This document shows positions 1 to 8,885 of a stretch of 64,000 nt of DNA, piece by piece. Source of the DNA: Marinobacter qingdaonensis (GTDB lineage Bacteria; Pseudomonadota; Gammaproteobacteria; Pseudomonadales; Oleiphilaceae); assembly GCF_034555935.1 (NCBI RefSeq), contig NZ_JAYDCJ010000003.1:1178001-1242000 (forward strand). The letters run 5' to 3'. Position numbers and translations under genes: made by a program. Numbering within the stretch: position 1 is the stretch's first letter; each line of letters starts with the position of its first letter. The notes under the pieces are model-generated. The model saw only the letters and a program-made list of their open reading frames with translations, had not been told where the DNA came from and searched no databases.

Positions 1-406
1 CCACCACCCCGCAAAACCCGGTGATCACCCCCACCAGCTTCAAGGGCGTCGCCCGTTCGTCCGACAGCAGGCAGGTGGCCACCACTACGGTAAACAGCGG
101 CGTGGTCGCGTTCAGGATGGAGGCCAGGCCGGAGGCGATCTGGGTCTGGCCCCAGACAATCAGTGAAAACGGAATCACGTTGTTGATGGTGCCCATGCAC
201 AGGAACGCCAGCCAGACCCGGGGCGACCGGGGCGGCGTCAGGCCCAGCACCAGGGCAATCACCCAGAGCCCGACTGCCGCCAGCCCCACCCGCAGTGCCA
301 CGATGGTCAGGGGCGGCAGCTCCTGCACCGCCACCCCGACAAAGAAGAACGACCCGCCCCAGAGTATCGAGAGCCCCAGCAGCAGAGTCCATTCCCGCAC
401 GCCCAT
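1..406 (-). CDS. EamA/DMT-family transporter, N-terminal part (runs off the window)
   Basis: The reverse strand reads open from an ATG at 406 to the window edge, giving about 135 residues that start MGVREWTLLLGLSILWGGSF. The WGGSFFF segment, the run of hydrophobic helices and the later ASILNATTPLFTVVVA stretch are typical of the first EamA repeat of drug/metabolite transporters in the inner membrane. The C-terminal half lies outside the window. The substrate cannot be inferred. Open frames on the other strand here lack any recognisable family pattern and are treated as shadows. Confidence 0.8.
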   Translation of the reverse strand, partial: MGVREWTLLLGLSILWGGSFFFVGVAVQELPPLTIVALRVGLAAVGLWVIALVLGLTPPRSPRVWLAFLCMGTINNVIPFSLIVWGQTQIASGLASILNATTPLFTVVVATCLLSDERATPLKLVGVITGFCGVV

Positions 407-686
407 GGTCGGGCTGATTGCTGTTGTCACTGTATTGGCTGCCTTTTATGTCGTCCGAGGCGTTTCAGGCTAGCCTTGGCGTGCCGGTTTTGCCATCCGA
501 ATCTTGCCGGGTCGTACTGCCAAAGTGGCGGTTTGGCCCCCTCCCAAATGAGCAGAAAACCAGCCCCCTTGGGTCATTTCTCCCCGGTTGTGCTTCCCCG
601 ACCATGGACTGCAGGCGGCAGATTGCGCCTTGGGCCCAGATCGCTGAGGCCCCGATCCCAGATTTTTAACAACAACCGGGGGAAGT
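407..686. other. Divergent intergenic region between transporter and porin
   Basis: About 280 bases separate two divergent genes and must hold both promoters. I see no convincing small gene or strong hairpin. A purine-rich ribosome site (GGGGGAAG) lies directly ahead of the porin ATG at 687. Confidence 0.5.
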
Positions 687-1793
687 ATGAAAAACAACAA
701 CATCAGAAAGTCTGCGCTGTATCTGGCATTGTCCGTGGCCATGGGCGCAAGCGCCGGCGCCCATGCGGCGGTCGAGATCTACAACCAGGACGGCACCAGC
801 TTTTCGGTGGACGGCTACTTCAACGCCTTCTACGTCAACCGTGAGGACAAGCTGGCCGATACCCGCAATTCCGACGTCAAGATGGGCTTCCTGCCCAACA
901 CCATTGGCTTCAACTTCAGCAAGGAAATGGGCGAGCTGACCCTGGGCGGCCGCTCCTCGTTCTGGAGCACCATCAACGACAGCCTGCAGTCGCCCACCGA
1001 CACCGCTATCGATGTCCGACAGCTGTACGCCACCGTCGACGGTTCCTTCGGTCAGGTGCTGATCGGTAAGGACTTCGGTCTTTATGCGCGCTCCAACATC
1101 TTCCTGGATGAAATCCTGATGGGCTTCGGCTCGCCCGGTGCGCCCACTGGCGTGTCCTTCGGCAACATCCGCACCGGCTACCCCTATCCCAACCCGTCGG
1201 CCCAGATCACCTATCGGACCCCGGACCTGGGTGGCCTGAACATCGCCGCGGGTATTTTCGAGCCGGCCAACACCACGCCGGGGGCCGGGTCCGAGCAATC
1301 CGCACCGCGCATTGAGGCCGAGGTGACCTACAGCGCCGACCTCAACGGCGTGAGCCTGACCGGCTGGGTCAACGGTCGCACCCAGAGCTCGGAAAACGAC
1401 ACCGATTCGGTGGACTCCACCGGCCTGGGCTACGGTCTGCGCGCCTCGGTGGCCGGTTTCTCCCTGACCGGTTCCGGCTTCACTTCCGAGGGCGACGTGC
1501 CGGTGCTGATCAGCGACACCGCCGCCACCATCGGTGAAGAAGACGCCGACGGCTACCTGATCCAGGGCTCCTACACCCTGGGCGCCAACCGTTTCGTGCT
1601 GTCCTACGGCGAGACGGATTCGGACCAGGCCGACTACGAGACCGAGAACACCTCGATCGCGGTGTTCCACGACGTCAACAGCAACTTCAAGCTGGTGGCG
1701 GAGTACAACATGTTCGAACAGACCACCAAGTCGACCGGCGCCGACGCCGCCGACATCGACACGCTCGCCCTGGGCGCGGTGGTGACCTTCTGA
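687..1793 (+). CDS. Gram-negative outer-membrane porin
   Basis: This 368-residue protein begins with a Lys/Asn-rich stretch, a hydrophobic core and an Ala-x-Ala site (AGAHA-AVEIY), so it is exported by Sec. The mature part shows alternating beta-strand patterns rich in Gly, Tyr and Asp and ends in Phe (VVTF), the usual signal for BAM-assembled barrels. Phrases such as FSVDGYFNAFYVNRED and GLGYGLRASVAGFSLTGSG fit the general-porin (Porin_4-like) family. It sits at the edge of the alcohol-oxidation locus and may admit alcohol or cofactor, but that is only inference from position. A GGGGGAAG ribosome site precedes the ATG. Confidence 0.85.
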   Translation: MKNNNIRKSALYLALSVAMGASAGAHAAVEIYNQDGTSFSVDGYFNAFYVNREDKLADTRNSDVKMGFLPNTIGFNFSKEMGELTLGGRSSFWSTINDSLQSPTDTAIDVRQLYATVDGSFGQVLIGKDFGLYARSNIFLDEILMGFGSPGAPTGVSFGNIRTGYPYPNPSAQITYRTPDLGGLNIAAGIFEPANTTPGAGSEQSAPRIEAEVTYSADLNGVSLTGWVNGRTQSSENDTDSVDSTGLGYGLRASVAGFSLTGSGFTSEGDVPVLISDTAATIGEEDADGYLIQGSYTLGANRFVLSYGETDSDQADYETENTSIAVFHDVNSNFKLVAEYNMFEQTTKSTGADAADIDTLALGAVVTF

Positions 1794-1933
1794 GTAGGGT
1801 CTGACTGGCCCAGGCCCCCGGACCCGGCTGGACGCCGGGGGTCGGGGGCAACCGGCTTACGACTTTAGTGTCGTTTTGCCGGAGGCGGGCCTGGCAGCGC
1901 CGGAAGGGATTGATTAGGAGGGTTATTTAATCA

Positions 1934-3205
1934 ATGACTTACGATCATTTCGGCGCGCCGATAAAAAGCACGGAAGTCGCATTGGCAGCTTACCCGGATG
2001 CCGTAGAATCGGAACAAACTCCCGAGCCTTTGGAACCGGTGATTATGAGCCCAGAGACGGTCCCGTCTGCTGTGCGGACTGCCAGCGTCCACGTGCGCGA
2101 ACCGGCCCTGGCCGCCAGCCAGCTGGCCGCCCAGCTCCAGCACGAGCATCTGGGTTGCGTGCTGTTCTTCTGCTCGGCCGAATACCAGCTGGACCAGCTC
2201 GGCCCCGCCCTGGACGCCGCCTTTCCCGAGATCCGGGTCTGTGGCTGCACCTCCGCCGGTGAAATCACCCCCGAGGGTTACGGCCGCGGCTGCATTACCG
2301 CCATCGGTTTCGACCGCCGTTATTTCGCCATCGACTGCGCCCTGATCTCCTCCCTCGACCGGTTTGCCCTGCAGGACGCCCAGGGCGTCATCGACGGCCT
2401 GCTGGCCACCTGTCGCGACGCCCGGCTGGCGCCGGTCAAGGGCCACACCTTCGCCATTACCCTGCTGGATGGCCTGTCCAGTCGCGAGGAGCTGGTGCTG
2501 GCCACCCTGAACTCGGCCCTGGGCACCATTCCCCAGTTCGGTGGCTCCGCTGGTGACGACGAGCGCCTGGCCAATACCCACGTCTACTTCGATGGCCAGT
2601 TCCACTCCGGGGCCGCCACCGTGATGCTGGTCAACACGCCGCTGGATTTCCGGGTGTTTTCCACCCACCACATGGTCGATCGCCGCGAGAAACTGGTGGT
2701 GACCGACGCCTGCCCGGAGCGCCGCACGGTCAATGAACTGAATGCCGAGCCGGCGGCCCAGGCCTACGCCCGGGTGGTGGGTGTCCCGGTCGAGCAGCTC
2801 GACCGCAAGATCTTTGCCCTGCGCCCCCTGGGCGTGAAAATCGGCGGCCACTACTTTGTCCGCTCCATCCAGCGGGTCAATGCCGATGGCAGCCTGACCT
2901 TCTACTGCGCGGTGGAAACCGGCATCGTGATGACCGCGATGGAGCCCGAGGCCCTGCTCGACAGCGTGCGCCACCAGATCGAGGCGTCCGAGCGGGTGGT
3001 GGGCACGCCCCTGATCACCATCGGCTGCGACTGCTTCCTGCGCCGGCTGGAAGCGGAGCTGACCGGGGAAGTGGCGGCGGTGTCCGAGTTCATGCGCCAC
3101 CACCGGGTCATCGGCTTCAACACCTACGGCGAGCAGTTCGACGGCATGCACATCAACCAGACGTTCACGGGGGTGGTGATTGGCCAGCCTGCTGCCCGTT
3201 CCTGA
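1934..3205 (+). CDS. nosP: FIST-domain sensor protein (NosP-like)
   Basis: A 423-residue soluble protein with the FIST_N and FIST_C layout: the FIST_N core is around residues 60-230 (GCTSAGEITPEGYGRGCITA; FGGSAGDDERL) and FIST_C is around 240-415. FIST proteins of the NosP group bind heme and sense nitric oxide, and in Pseudomonas aeruginosa nosP lies directly upstream of the kinase gene nahK and its product inhibits that kinase. The same arrangement occurs here, with a 26-base overlap into the kinase gene, which supports the assignment. A strong AGGAGGG ribosome site lies about 12 bases before the ATG. Heme or NO binding itself cannot be read from the sequence. Confidence 0.8.
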   Translation: MTYDHFGAPIKSTEVALAAYPDAVESEQTPEPLEPVIMSPETVPSAVRTASVHVREPALAASQLAAQLQHEHLGCVLFFCSAEYQLDQLGPALDAAFPEIRVCGCTSAGEITPEGYGRGCITAIGFDRRYFAIDCALISSLDRFALQDAQGVIDGLLATCRDARLAPVKGHTFAITLLDGLSSREELVLATLNSALGTIPQFGGSAGDDERLANTHVYFDGQFHSGAATVMLVNTPLDFRVFSTHHMVDRREKLVVTDACPERRTVNELNAEPAAQAYARVVGVPVEQLDRKIFALRPLGVKIGGHYFVRSIQRVNADGSLTFYCAVETGIVMTAMEPEALLDSVRHQIEASERVVGTPLITIGCDCFLRRLEAELTGEVAAVSEFMRHHRVIGFNTYGEQFDGMHINQTFTGVVIGQPAARS

Positions 3206-5453
3206 CCCCACCCAGCCCTCGGCCGGGGAGCTGCAACAGCGCATTGACGCGCTGGAAGCGGAAAACCTGCGGTTGCGGCGCATTCGCGACGCCCTGATCG
3301 TGCGGGTGGAGTCGGGCGTGGCGCACAAACCCGAGCCCTACGCGGCGTTCGAGCACTCGGTGATCCTGGCCGAGCAGGTGCGTGAGCGCACCGACGCACT
3401 CAATCACGCCATGGAAGAGCTCAAGGCCAGCCACACCGCGGTCGACCGGGCCCGGGAAGAGGCGGAAACCACCCGCCAGCGGCTCAGTGACGCCATCGAA
3501 AGCATCGCCGACGGCTTTGTCCTGTTCGACCGTCACCATCGCCTGATTCAGAGCAACAGCCGGTTCTGCAGCTACTGGCGCGACGTCGGCGCGGTGGCGC
3601 CGGAGCCCGGTACCAGCGTGCAGGAGGTCAAGGCCCGGGCCGAGGCCTGCGGTCTGATCCTCGAGGAACACCACCACGACGACCCGGAAGGCTCGGTGTT
3701 CCTGCTGGCCAATCACCGCTGGGTCCAGGTCACCGAACGGGCGACCCGGGAGGGTGGTCTGGTGGTGCTCTATTCCGACATCACCGACGTCAAGAACAGC
3801 GAAATGATGCGTCGGATCAAGGCTCTGGAAGAGAGTGAGCGCTGGATCCGGGTGGTCACCGACCACGTGCCGGCGTTGATTGCCTACGTCGGCGCGGACA
3901 TGACCGTGCAGTTCTGCAACAAGGTCTACGAGGCCTGGTACGACCGCGACGGTGCGCCCCTGCTGGGCCAGCGCCTGGACCAGATCCACAGCCCGGAGTT
4001 TTATCAGCGCCTGCTGCCCCAGATCCTCGAGGTCATGGATGGGCACAACGTCACCTTCGAACTGGAGGAGACCGGGCGCGGCGGCGAGGTGCGCTACATG
4101 CTCCGGTCCTACGTGCCCAACCTGGACGAGTTTGGCGACATCGTCGGCTTCTTCGTGCTGATCCGCGACATCACCGACCGACGCAAGACCGCGCTGGCGC
4201 TGGAACAGGCCTACGACGACCTGGAACGTCGGGTGAAGGAGCGCACCGCAGCCCTGACCGGCCTCAACCACAAGCTGCGGCAGGAAATCTCGGAGCGGGC
4301 GGCGGTCGAGGCGCGGCTGCGCGACGCCAAGCTCGAGGCTGAGCGCGCCAACATGTCCAAGACCAAATTCCTGGCCGCGGTCAGCCACGATCTGCTGCAA
4401 CCCCTGAACGCCGCCAGGCTGTTCACCAGTGCGCTGCTGGAGCAGAGCTTCGGGCCCAAGGCCGAGGGCCTGGTGCGCTCGGTCAGCACCTCCCTGGACG
4501 ATGTTGAAAACCTGCTCGGCACCCTGGTGGATATCTCCAAGCTCGATGCCGGGGTGATCAAGCCGGACGTGATGGCGTTCGACCTGCGCGACCTGCTCAA
4601 CAACATCGCCCGGGAATTCCGGCAGATGGCCCAGGCCGAGGGCCTGCGGCTCGATTTCGTCCCCTGCTCGGCGGTGGTGGAATCCGACTCCCAGCTGCTG
4701 GCGCGAATCCTGCGCAACTTCCTGACCAACGCCATTCGCTACACCCGCAGCGGCCGCATCCTGCTCGGTTGCCGGCGCGAGGGCGAGGACATCTGGCTGC
4801 AGGTCTGGGACACCGGACCGGGCATTCCCGAGGACAAGCTGACCGAGATCTTCCAGGAATTCAAACGCATCCGGCCCAGCGGCGCCCCGGCGGACAAGGG
4901 CCTGGGCCTGGGGCTGGCCATTGTCGACAAGATCGCGCGCATGCTCGGCCACGAGGTCCGGGTGTCCTCGGTGGAAGGCAAGGGCTCGGTGTTCAGCGTG
5001 CGTGTGCCCCTGGGCCGGCTGCAGCCGTCACGGCCGGTGGTGACCGCGCCCCTGGCGCTGCCCGGGGACGGCCTGGACGGTGCCCGGGTCTGGGTGATCG
5101 ACAACGACCGGGCCATCTGCCAGGGCATGCAAACGCTGCTGGAGGGCTGGTCGTGCCAGGTGGTGACGGCGGTGTCCCTGACCGACCTGGAGCGTCAGCT
5201 GGTGATCGAGACCAGCCCGGTCGACCTGATCCTGGCCGACTACCACCTGGACAACGACGAAAACGGCGTCGATGTGGTCGACGCCATCAACCGGCGACGG
5301 CGCACGCCGGCGCCGGTGTTGATGATCACCGCCAATTATTCCAACGAGCTGAAGCAGCAGATCCGTGACCTGGGCTTCCTGTTGATGAACAAGCCGGTGA
5401 AACCGTTGAAGTTGCGCAGTGTGCTGCACCATGTGGTGCACAATCGGCGGTGA
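3180..5453 (+). CDS. nahK: Hybrid PAS sensor histidine kinase/response regulator (NahK/ErcS'-like)
   Basis: This 757-residue cytoplasmic kinase has no membrane segment. Order: coiled coil, PAS (about 95-210, DGFVLFDRHHRLIQSN), second PAS (about 220-340), coiled coil, HisKA with the phospho-accepting His403 (AAVSHDLLQPLN), HATPase (DTGPGIPEDK; GLGLGLAIV) and a C-terminal receiver with Asp687 (LILADYHLD). Its Pseudomonas counterpart (PA1976, NahK/ErcS') sits beside the NO sensor NosP and takes part in control of ethanol oxidation. The frame opens at a TTG at 3180 right after an in-frame TGA, and the first ATG would remove over 70 residues. I therefore accept TTG with translational coupling to nosP, though the exact start is uncertain. 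Confidence 0.83.
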   Translation: MASLLPVPDPTQPSAGELQQRIDALEAENLRLRRIRDALIVRVESGVAHKPEPYAAFEHSVILAEQVRERTDALNHAMEELKASHTAVDRAREEAETTRQRLSDAIESIADGFVLFDRHHRLIQSNSRFCSYWRDVGAVAPEPGTSVQEVKARAEACGLILEEHHHDDPEGSVFLLANHRWVQVTERATREGGLVVLYSDITDVKNSEMMRRIKALEESERWIRVVTDHVPALIAYVGADMTVQFCNKVYEAWYDRDGAPLLGQRLDQIHSPEFYQRLLPQILEVMDGHNVTFELEETGRGGEVRYMLRSYVPNLDEFGDIVGFFVLIRDITDRRKTALALEQAYDDLERRVKERTAALTGLNHKLRQEISERAAVEARLRDAKLEAERANMSKTKFLAAVSHDLLQPLNAARLFTSALLEQSFGPKAEGLVRSVSTSLDDVENLLGTLVDISKLDAGVIKPDVMAFDLRDLLNNIAREFRQMAQAEGLRLDFVPCSAVVESDSQLLARILRNFLTNAIRYTRSGRILLGCRREGEDIWLQVWDTGPGIPEDKLTEIFQEFKRIRPSGAPADKGLGLGLAIVDKIARMLGHEVRVSSVEGKGSVFSVRVPLGRLQPSRPVVTAPLALPGDGLDGARVWVIDNDRAICQGMQTLLEGWSCQVVTAVSLTDLERQLVIETSPVDLILADYHLDNDENGVDVVDAINRRRRTPAPVLMITANYSNELKQQIRDLGFLLMNKPVKPLKLRSVLHHVVHNRR

Positions 5454-5455
5454 CG

Positions 5456-5482
5456 GGCGGTAGCGACGGCGCCGCCACCGCC
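5456..5482. terminator. GC-rich hairpin between convergent nahK and erbR
   Basis: GGCGGT and ACCGCC arms flank further complementary bases in the 34-base gap between two stop codons. There is no clear T run on either side, so a bidirectional terminator is plausible but weak. Confidence 0.35.
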
Positions 5483-5487
5483 GCCGG

Positions 5488-6261
5488 TCAGCGTTTCAGG
5501 TACTGGCTGAAATCGACGTCGCTGGCGGACAGGATGGCCTGGACCCGGTTGTGCACCCCGAGTTTGCGCAGGATGGCGGAGACGTGCGCCTTGACCGTGG
5601 TCTCGGCGATGTTGAGGTTGTAGGCAATCTGCTTGTTGGATTCGCCCTTGGACATGCGCTCCAGCACCAGCAGCTGGCGCCGGGTCAGTGAGTTCAGCAG
5701 CTCCGGGGAAATCGGGTTGTCGTCGTTACGGCTGCGGCGCTGCCGGTTCTCGTTGCCAGTGCGGATGATGTCCGACGGCAGGTAGACGTTGCCGTTGAGG
5801 ATCTGCTGGATGGCCTCGGTCATCTGGGCCCGGGGCGAGGACTTGGTGATGAAGCCCACCGCGCCGTAGGTGATCGCCTGCAGCACCACCTGTTTGTCTT
5901 CCTCCGCCGACACGATCACCACCGGAATGCTGGGCGCCTCGTTGCGCAGGGTGATGAGGCCGTTCAGGCCGTGCATGCCGGGCATGTTCAGGTCGAGCAG
6001 GATCAGATCCAGATCGTCGTTGTTGCGAGTCAGTTCCAGGGCACTGTCGAGGTCGTCGGTCTCGATGATCTCGCTGCCCTCGAAGCCGGACGCGATCACA
6101 CTGCTGATGGCTTCCCGGAACAGCGGGTGGTCGTCGGCGATCAGAATTTTGTACGCAGGCTCCATGACTGCCTCTGCCTGTTTGTTGTCGGTATCGGCGC
6201 GGGTTCCGGAATCATCATAGCGGTTTTCCGGCGAGAGTGCGGCATCAAGCTCGTTCAGCAT
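5488..6261 (-). CDS. erbR: LuxR-family response regulator (ErbR/AgmR-like)
   Basis: A receiver domain ([14 protein letters not shown]; phospho-acceptor Asp in [10 protein letters not shown]) is followed by a LuxR/FixJ helix-turn-helix ([37 protein letters not shown]). In Pseudomonas the corresponding regulator ErbR (AgmR) sits beside NahK and activates the PQQ-ethanol-oxidation genes. I choose the ATG at 6261 because AAGGAGA precedes it at ideal spacing. That gives 257 residues with a roughly 33-residue leader before the receiver, longer than usual. A second ATG at 6165 would give a canonical 225-residue regulator and has a weaker ribosome site. Confidence 0.85.
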   Translation of the reverse strand: MLNELDAALSPENRYDDSGTRADTDNKQAEAVMEPAYKILIADDHPLFREAISSVIASGFEGSEIIETDDLDSALELTRNNDDLDLILLDLNMPGMHGLNGLITLRNEAPSIPVVIVSAEEDKQVVLQAITYGAVGFITKSSPRAQMTEAIQQILNGNVYLPSDIIRTGNENRQRRSRNDDNPISPELLNSLTRRQLLVLERMSKGESNKQIAYNLNIAETTVKAHVSAILRKLGVHNRVQAILSASDVDFSQYLKR

Positions 6262-6370
6262 GACAATCTCCTTGGCAGAGGCGTTCAAGCCATGCCTCTG
6301 CTTATTCTTGTGATAGTGCCATTACACGCCATTACCCCCATCGGTTGAATGCGACCATCGCACCAAAAAA

Positions 6371-6390
6371 CAGGCACCAAAGTACTATTC
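6371..6390. promoter_or_regulatory. TACTTTGGT-type element in the erbR/ABC-transporter divergent promoter
   Basis: The plus strand reads GCACCAAAGTACTATT, that is AGTACTTTGGTGC on the minus strand. A close match occurs at 12686-12700 and a looser one near 22350 ahead of pqqA. The site lies about 114 bp upstream of the erbR start and about 40 bp upstream of the 6423 gene. It may bind a regulator of this locus; that is inference. Confidence 0.35.
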
Positions 6391-6422
6391 TGGATGCCTG
6401 GCGGGCTTCGTATCGTGCAGGT

Positions 6423-7409
6423 ATGAAGCAATCAACGTGCAGCGAATCAAGGTGGTGGCAACGGCCGATGCGCCGGTGGGGCACCCTGGTGGCGGGCCTG
6501 CTGCTGAGCGCGGCGGCGTCGGCCGAGCCGGTGCTGACCCTCAGCGTGTTGCAGGCCGGCACCGCCCACTGGGAGCTCGACCACCTCCAGCACGCCGGGC
6601 TCGATCGGGCCAACGGCTACCGGCTCGAGTTGCGCCCGGTGGCGAACCTGCCGGCGTCCCGGCTGGCGGTGACCAGTGGCAGTGTCCAGGGCGCGGTTGC
6701 CGACCTGCTCTGGGCCCAGGCCCGGTATGAGGCCGGGGTGCCCTACCTGTACCTGCCGTTTTCGTCCCAGATCGGTGACCTGGTGGTGGCCGAGGCGTCC
6801 CCCATCCGGTCCTTGGCCGACCTGTCCGGTCGGCGGCTCGGGGTGGCCGGCGGCCCGGACAGCAAGGGCTGGATCCTGCTGCAACGGGTGGCGGCGCAAC
6901 AGGGGCTGGACCTGGCCGCCAGTGTCGACCTGCAGTTCGGCGCACCGCCTTTGCTCAGCCAGGCCCTGAAACGCGGCCAGGTCGATGCCATCGTCACCTA
7001 CTGGCACTTCGCCGCCCGGCTCAAAGGCCAGGGTGGCTGGCGCTCGGCATTCCGGCTCGAGGAGCTGCTGACGGCCCTGGACCTGGATCCGAACCTGCCG
7101 GTGCTGGGCTATGTGTTTCCGAAAGCCTGGGCCGACGACCACCCGGACCTGATTGCCCGCTTTGCCCGCTCGGTGGCGCAGGCCAAGCAATCCCTGGCGG
7201 ATGACCCGGACCATTGGCAGCGCCTGGCCCCGTTGATGCAGGACCCGAGCGCCGGGGAACTGGCGGCGCTGCGCGAGGGCTATCTGGCGGGCCGACCGCA
7301 ACCCTTGACCGAAAAGCGCCTGGCCGACCTGCACACCTTGCTGGCCCTGACCGGCGCGAATGGACGCCGGCTGATGCCGGCCCAGCTGTTTGTTGGAGCC
7401 GACCGGTGA
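6423..7409 (+). CDS. ABC transporter substrate-binding protein, NitT/TauT-like
   Basis: This is a 328-residue periplasmic protein with a Sec signal (RWGTLVAGLLLSAAASA-EP). The NMT1/SsuA-like fold is suggested by the repeated recognisable elements: binding-site stretch GSVQGAVADLLWAQARYEAG, PFSSQIGDLVVA, LADLSGRRLGVAGGPDSKGW and VDAIVTYWHFAARL. The ATG at 6423 is preferred over one at 6345 because it starts just before the signal peptide and follows GCAGG. It begins a three-gene operon with the permease and ATPase (stop/start overlaps), so it should deliver a small ligand to that importer. In alcohol-oxidation loci such systems may take up cofactor or substrate; the ligand is unknown. Confidence 0.8.
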   Translation: MKQSTCSESRWWQRPMRRWGTLVAGLLLSAAASAEPVLTLSVLQAGTAHWELDHLQHAGLDRANGYRLELRPVANLPASRLAVTSGSVQGAVADLLWAQARYEAGVPYLYLPFSSQIGDLVVAEASPIRSLADLSGRRLGVAGGPDSKGWILLQRVAAQQGLDLAASVDLQFGAPPLLSQALKRGQVDAIVTYWHFAARLKGQGGWRSAFRLEELLTALDLDPNLPVLGYVFPKAWADDHPDLIARFARSVAQAKQSLADDPDHWQRLAPLMQDPSAGELAALREGYLAGRPQPLTEKRLADLHTLLALTGANGRRLMPAQLFVGADR

Positions 7410-8182
7410 CGGCCGGGGGCGGCCAGCCGCCGCTGTGGAGTTACTGGGTGGTGCTGCCGGCGACCGTCCTGGTCTGGGCGGCCCTGGCCGCGGGCCTGGA
7501 CACGGCGCTGCTGCCGACCCCGGGTGCGGTGTTGACCACCCTGGGCGCGGAGGCGGTGAACGGCGAGCTCTGGCGCCACTTGAGCGCCACCCTGGCCCGG
7601 GTGGCGGTGGCCTTTGCCCTGGCGATGCTGCTGGGCACGGTCATCGGCAGCGCCCTGGGCCGCTCGGCCCGGCTCAATGCCCTGTTCGACCCATTGCTGG
7701 TGGTGCTGCTGAACCTGCCGGCGCTGGTCACCATCATCCTCATGTACGTCTGGTTTGGCCTGGTGGAGGTGGCGGCCCTGCTCGCGGTGATCATCAACAA
7801 GGTGCCCAACGTGGCGGTGACCGTGCGCGAGGGGGCCCGAAGCCTCGACGTCAAGCTGGAACAGATGGCCCGGGCCTACCGGTTCACCCGCTGGCAGTGG
7901 CTGCGGGAAGTCTGGTTGCCGCAGATGTTTCCCTACCTGATGGCGGCGACCCGGGGCGGCCTGGCGTTGATCTGGAAGATCGTGCTGGTGGTGGAGCTGC
8001 TGGGCCGATCCAGCGGCGTCGGCTTCAAGCTGCACATGGCGTTTCAGGTGTTCGACGTGGCCACCATTCTGGCCTACAGCCTGGCGTTCATCGCCGTGGT
8101 CCAGGTCATCGAGCTGGCCATCCTGCAGCCCCTGGAGCGTCGCGCCAGCCGCTGGCGTCGACCGGAGGTGGCCCATGCTTGA
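7406..8182 (+). CDS. ABC transporter permease, NitT/TauT-like (SsuC/TauC family)
   Basis: A 258-residue inner-membrane permease with about six helices. The family EAA-loop region appears as EQMARAYRFTRWQWLREVWLPQ, followed by a hydrophobic stretch and GLALIWKIVLVVELLG. I start it at a GTG (7406) that overlaps the TGA of the binding-protein gene in the pattern GTGA. The frame is open further upstream, but that part lies inside the previous gene. Its stop overlaps the ATPase start by 8 bases. Confidence 0.85.
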   Translation: MTAGGGQPPLWSYWVVLPATVLVWAALAAGLDTALLPTPGAVLTTLGAEAVNGELWRHLSATLARVAVAFALAMLLGTVIGSALGRSARLNALFDPLLVVLLNLPALVTIILMYVWFGLVEVAALLAVIINKVPNVAVTVREGARSLDVKLEQMARAYRFTRWQWLREVWLPQMFPYLMAATRGGLALIWKIVLVVELLGRSSGVGFKLHMAFQVFDVATILAYSLAFIAVVQVIELAILQPLERRASRWRRPEVAHA

Positions 8183-8843
8183 ACTGAACATCGGCGGCCT
8201 CGGCTTTCAGCGGCCGGTGCTGGGCGCCATCAGCACCCGCGTCGCGCGTGGCGACCGGGTGTGCCTGCTGGGGCCGTCCGGGGTCGGCAAGACCACCCTG
8301 CTCAACGCCATTGCCGGGCTGGATCGTGACCGGCGGGGTACCGTCGCTCGCGCGGCAGAGCCGGTACGCATCGGTTACCTGTTCCAGGAGCACCGACTCC
8401 TGCCCTGGCGCAGCCTGCGCCAGAACCTGAAAATCGTCGGCGCCACCGACGGTGAGGCGGACCGGCTGCTGATGGCGGTGGGCCTGGCCGGCTACGGCCA
8501 CCTGCTGCCCGACCAGGTCTCCCTGGGCATGGCCCGACGTGCGGCCCTGGCCCGGGCCATGGCGGTCAAGCCCGATCTGCTGCTGTTGGACGAACCCTTC
8601 GCCTCGTTGGACCCGGTACGAGCCGACGACCTCAAACGGCTGATCCTGGAGCTGCTGGCCCAGCATCCACGCATGGGGCTGGTGTGCGTCACCCACGACG
8701 CCCGGGACGCGGCCGAACTGGCCACCCGGCTCTGGTACCTCAACGGCGAGCCGGCGCGCCTGCAGTGGGACGCACCAGTGGCCGCCGGTGACGACGTCGG
8801 GCAAATCCTGGAAGCGCTGAGAACGCCCGAGCGGGTGGGTTGA
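8175..8843 (+). CDS. ABC transporter ATP-binding protein, NitT/TauT-like
   Basis: A 222-residue ATPase with Walker A GPSGVGKTT, Q-loop YLFQEHRLLPW, Walker B LLLLDEPFASLD and the switch His in VTHDARDA. The ABC signature is degenerate: the usual LSGGQ is VSLGM in DQVSLGMARRAALARAMAV, so its ATPase activity may be altered. GGAGGTGG precedes the ATG. It completes the operon with the binding protein and permease upstream and ends just before a convergent hairpin. Confidence 0.87.
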   Translation: MLELNIGGLGFQRPVLGAISTRVARGDRVCLLGPSGVGKTTLLNAIAGLDRDRRGTVARAAEPVRIGYLFQEHRLLPWRSLRQNLKIVGATDGEADRLLMAVGLAGYGHLLPDQVSLGMARRAALARAMAVKPDLLLLDEPFASLDPVRADDLKRLILELLAQHPRMGLVCVTHDARDAAELATRLWYLNGEPARLQWDAPVAAGDDVGQILEALRTPERVG

Positions 8844-8875
8844 CTGCCTCGGCCCCGGGGCGACGGGGCCGGCAG
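8844..8875. terminator. Bidirectional terminator between convergent ABC operons
   Basis: CTGCC-tc-GGCCCCG ... CGGGGCC-GGCAG forms a long GC-rich stem in the 42-base gap between two stop codons. No long T run follows. Confidence 0.5.
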
Positions 8876-8885
8876 CCATGGCGGC

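Noticed and set aside
1801..1860. Possible terminator after the porin gene
   Set aside because: The stem is imperfect and there is no T run; support is too weak to list.
3165..4952. Long open frame on the minus strand opposite nahK
   Set aside because: It mirrors a well-supported kinase gene, has no family motif and reflects high-GC third positions.
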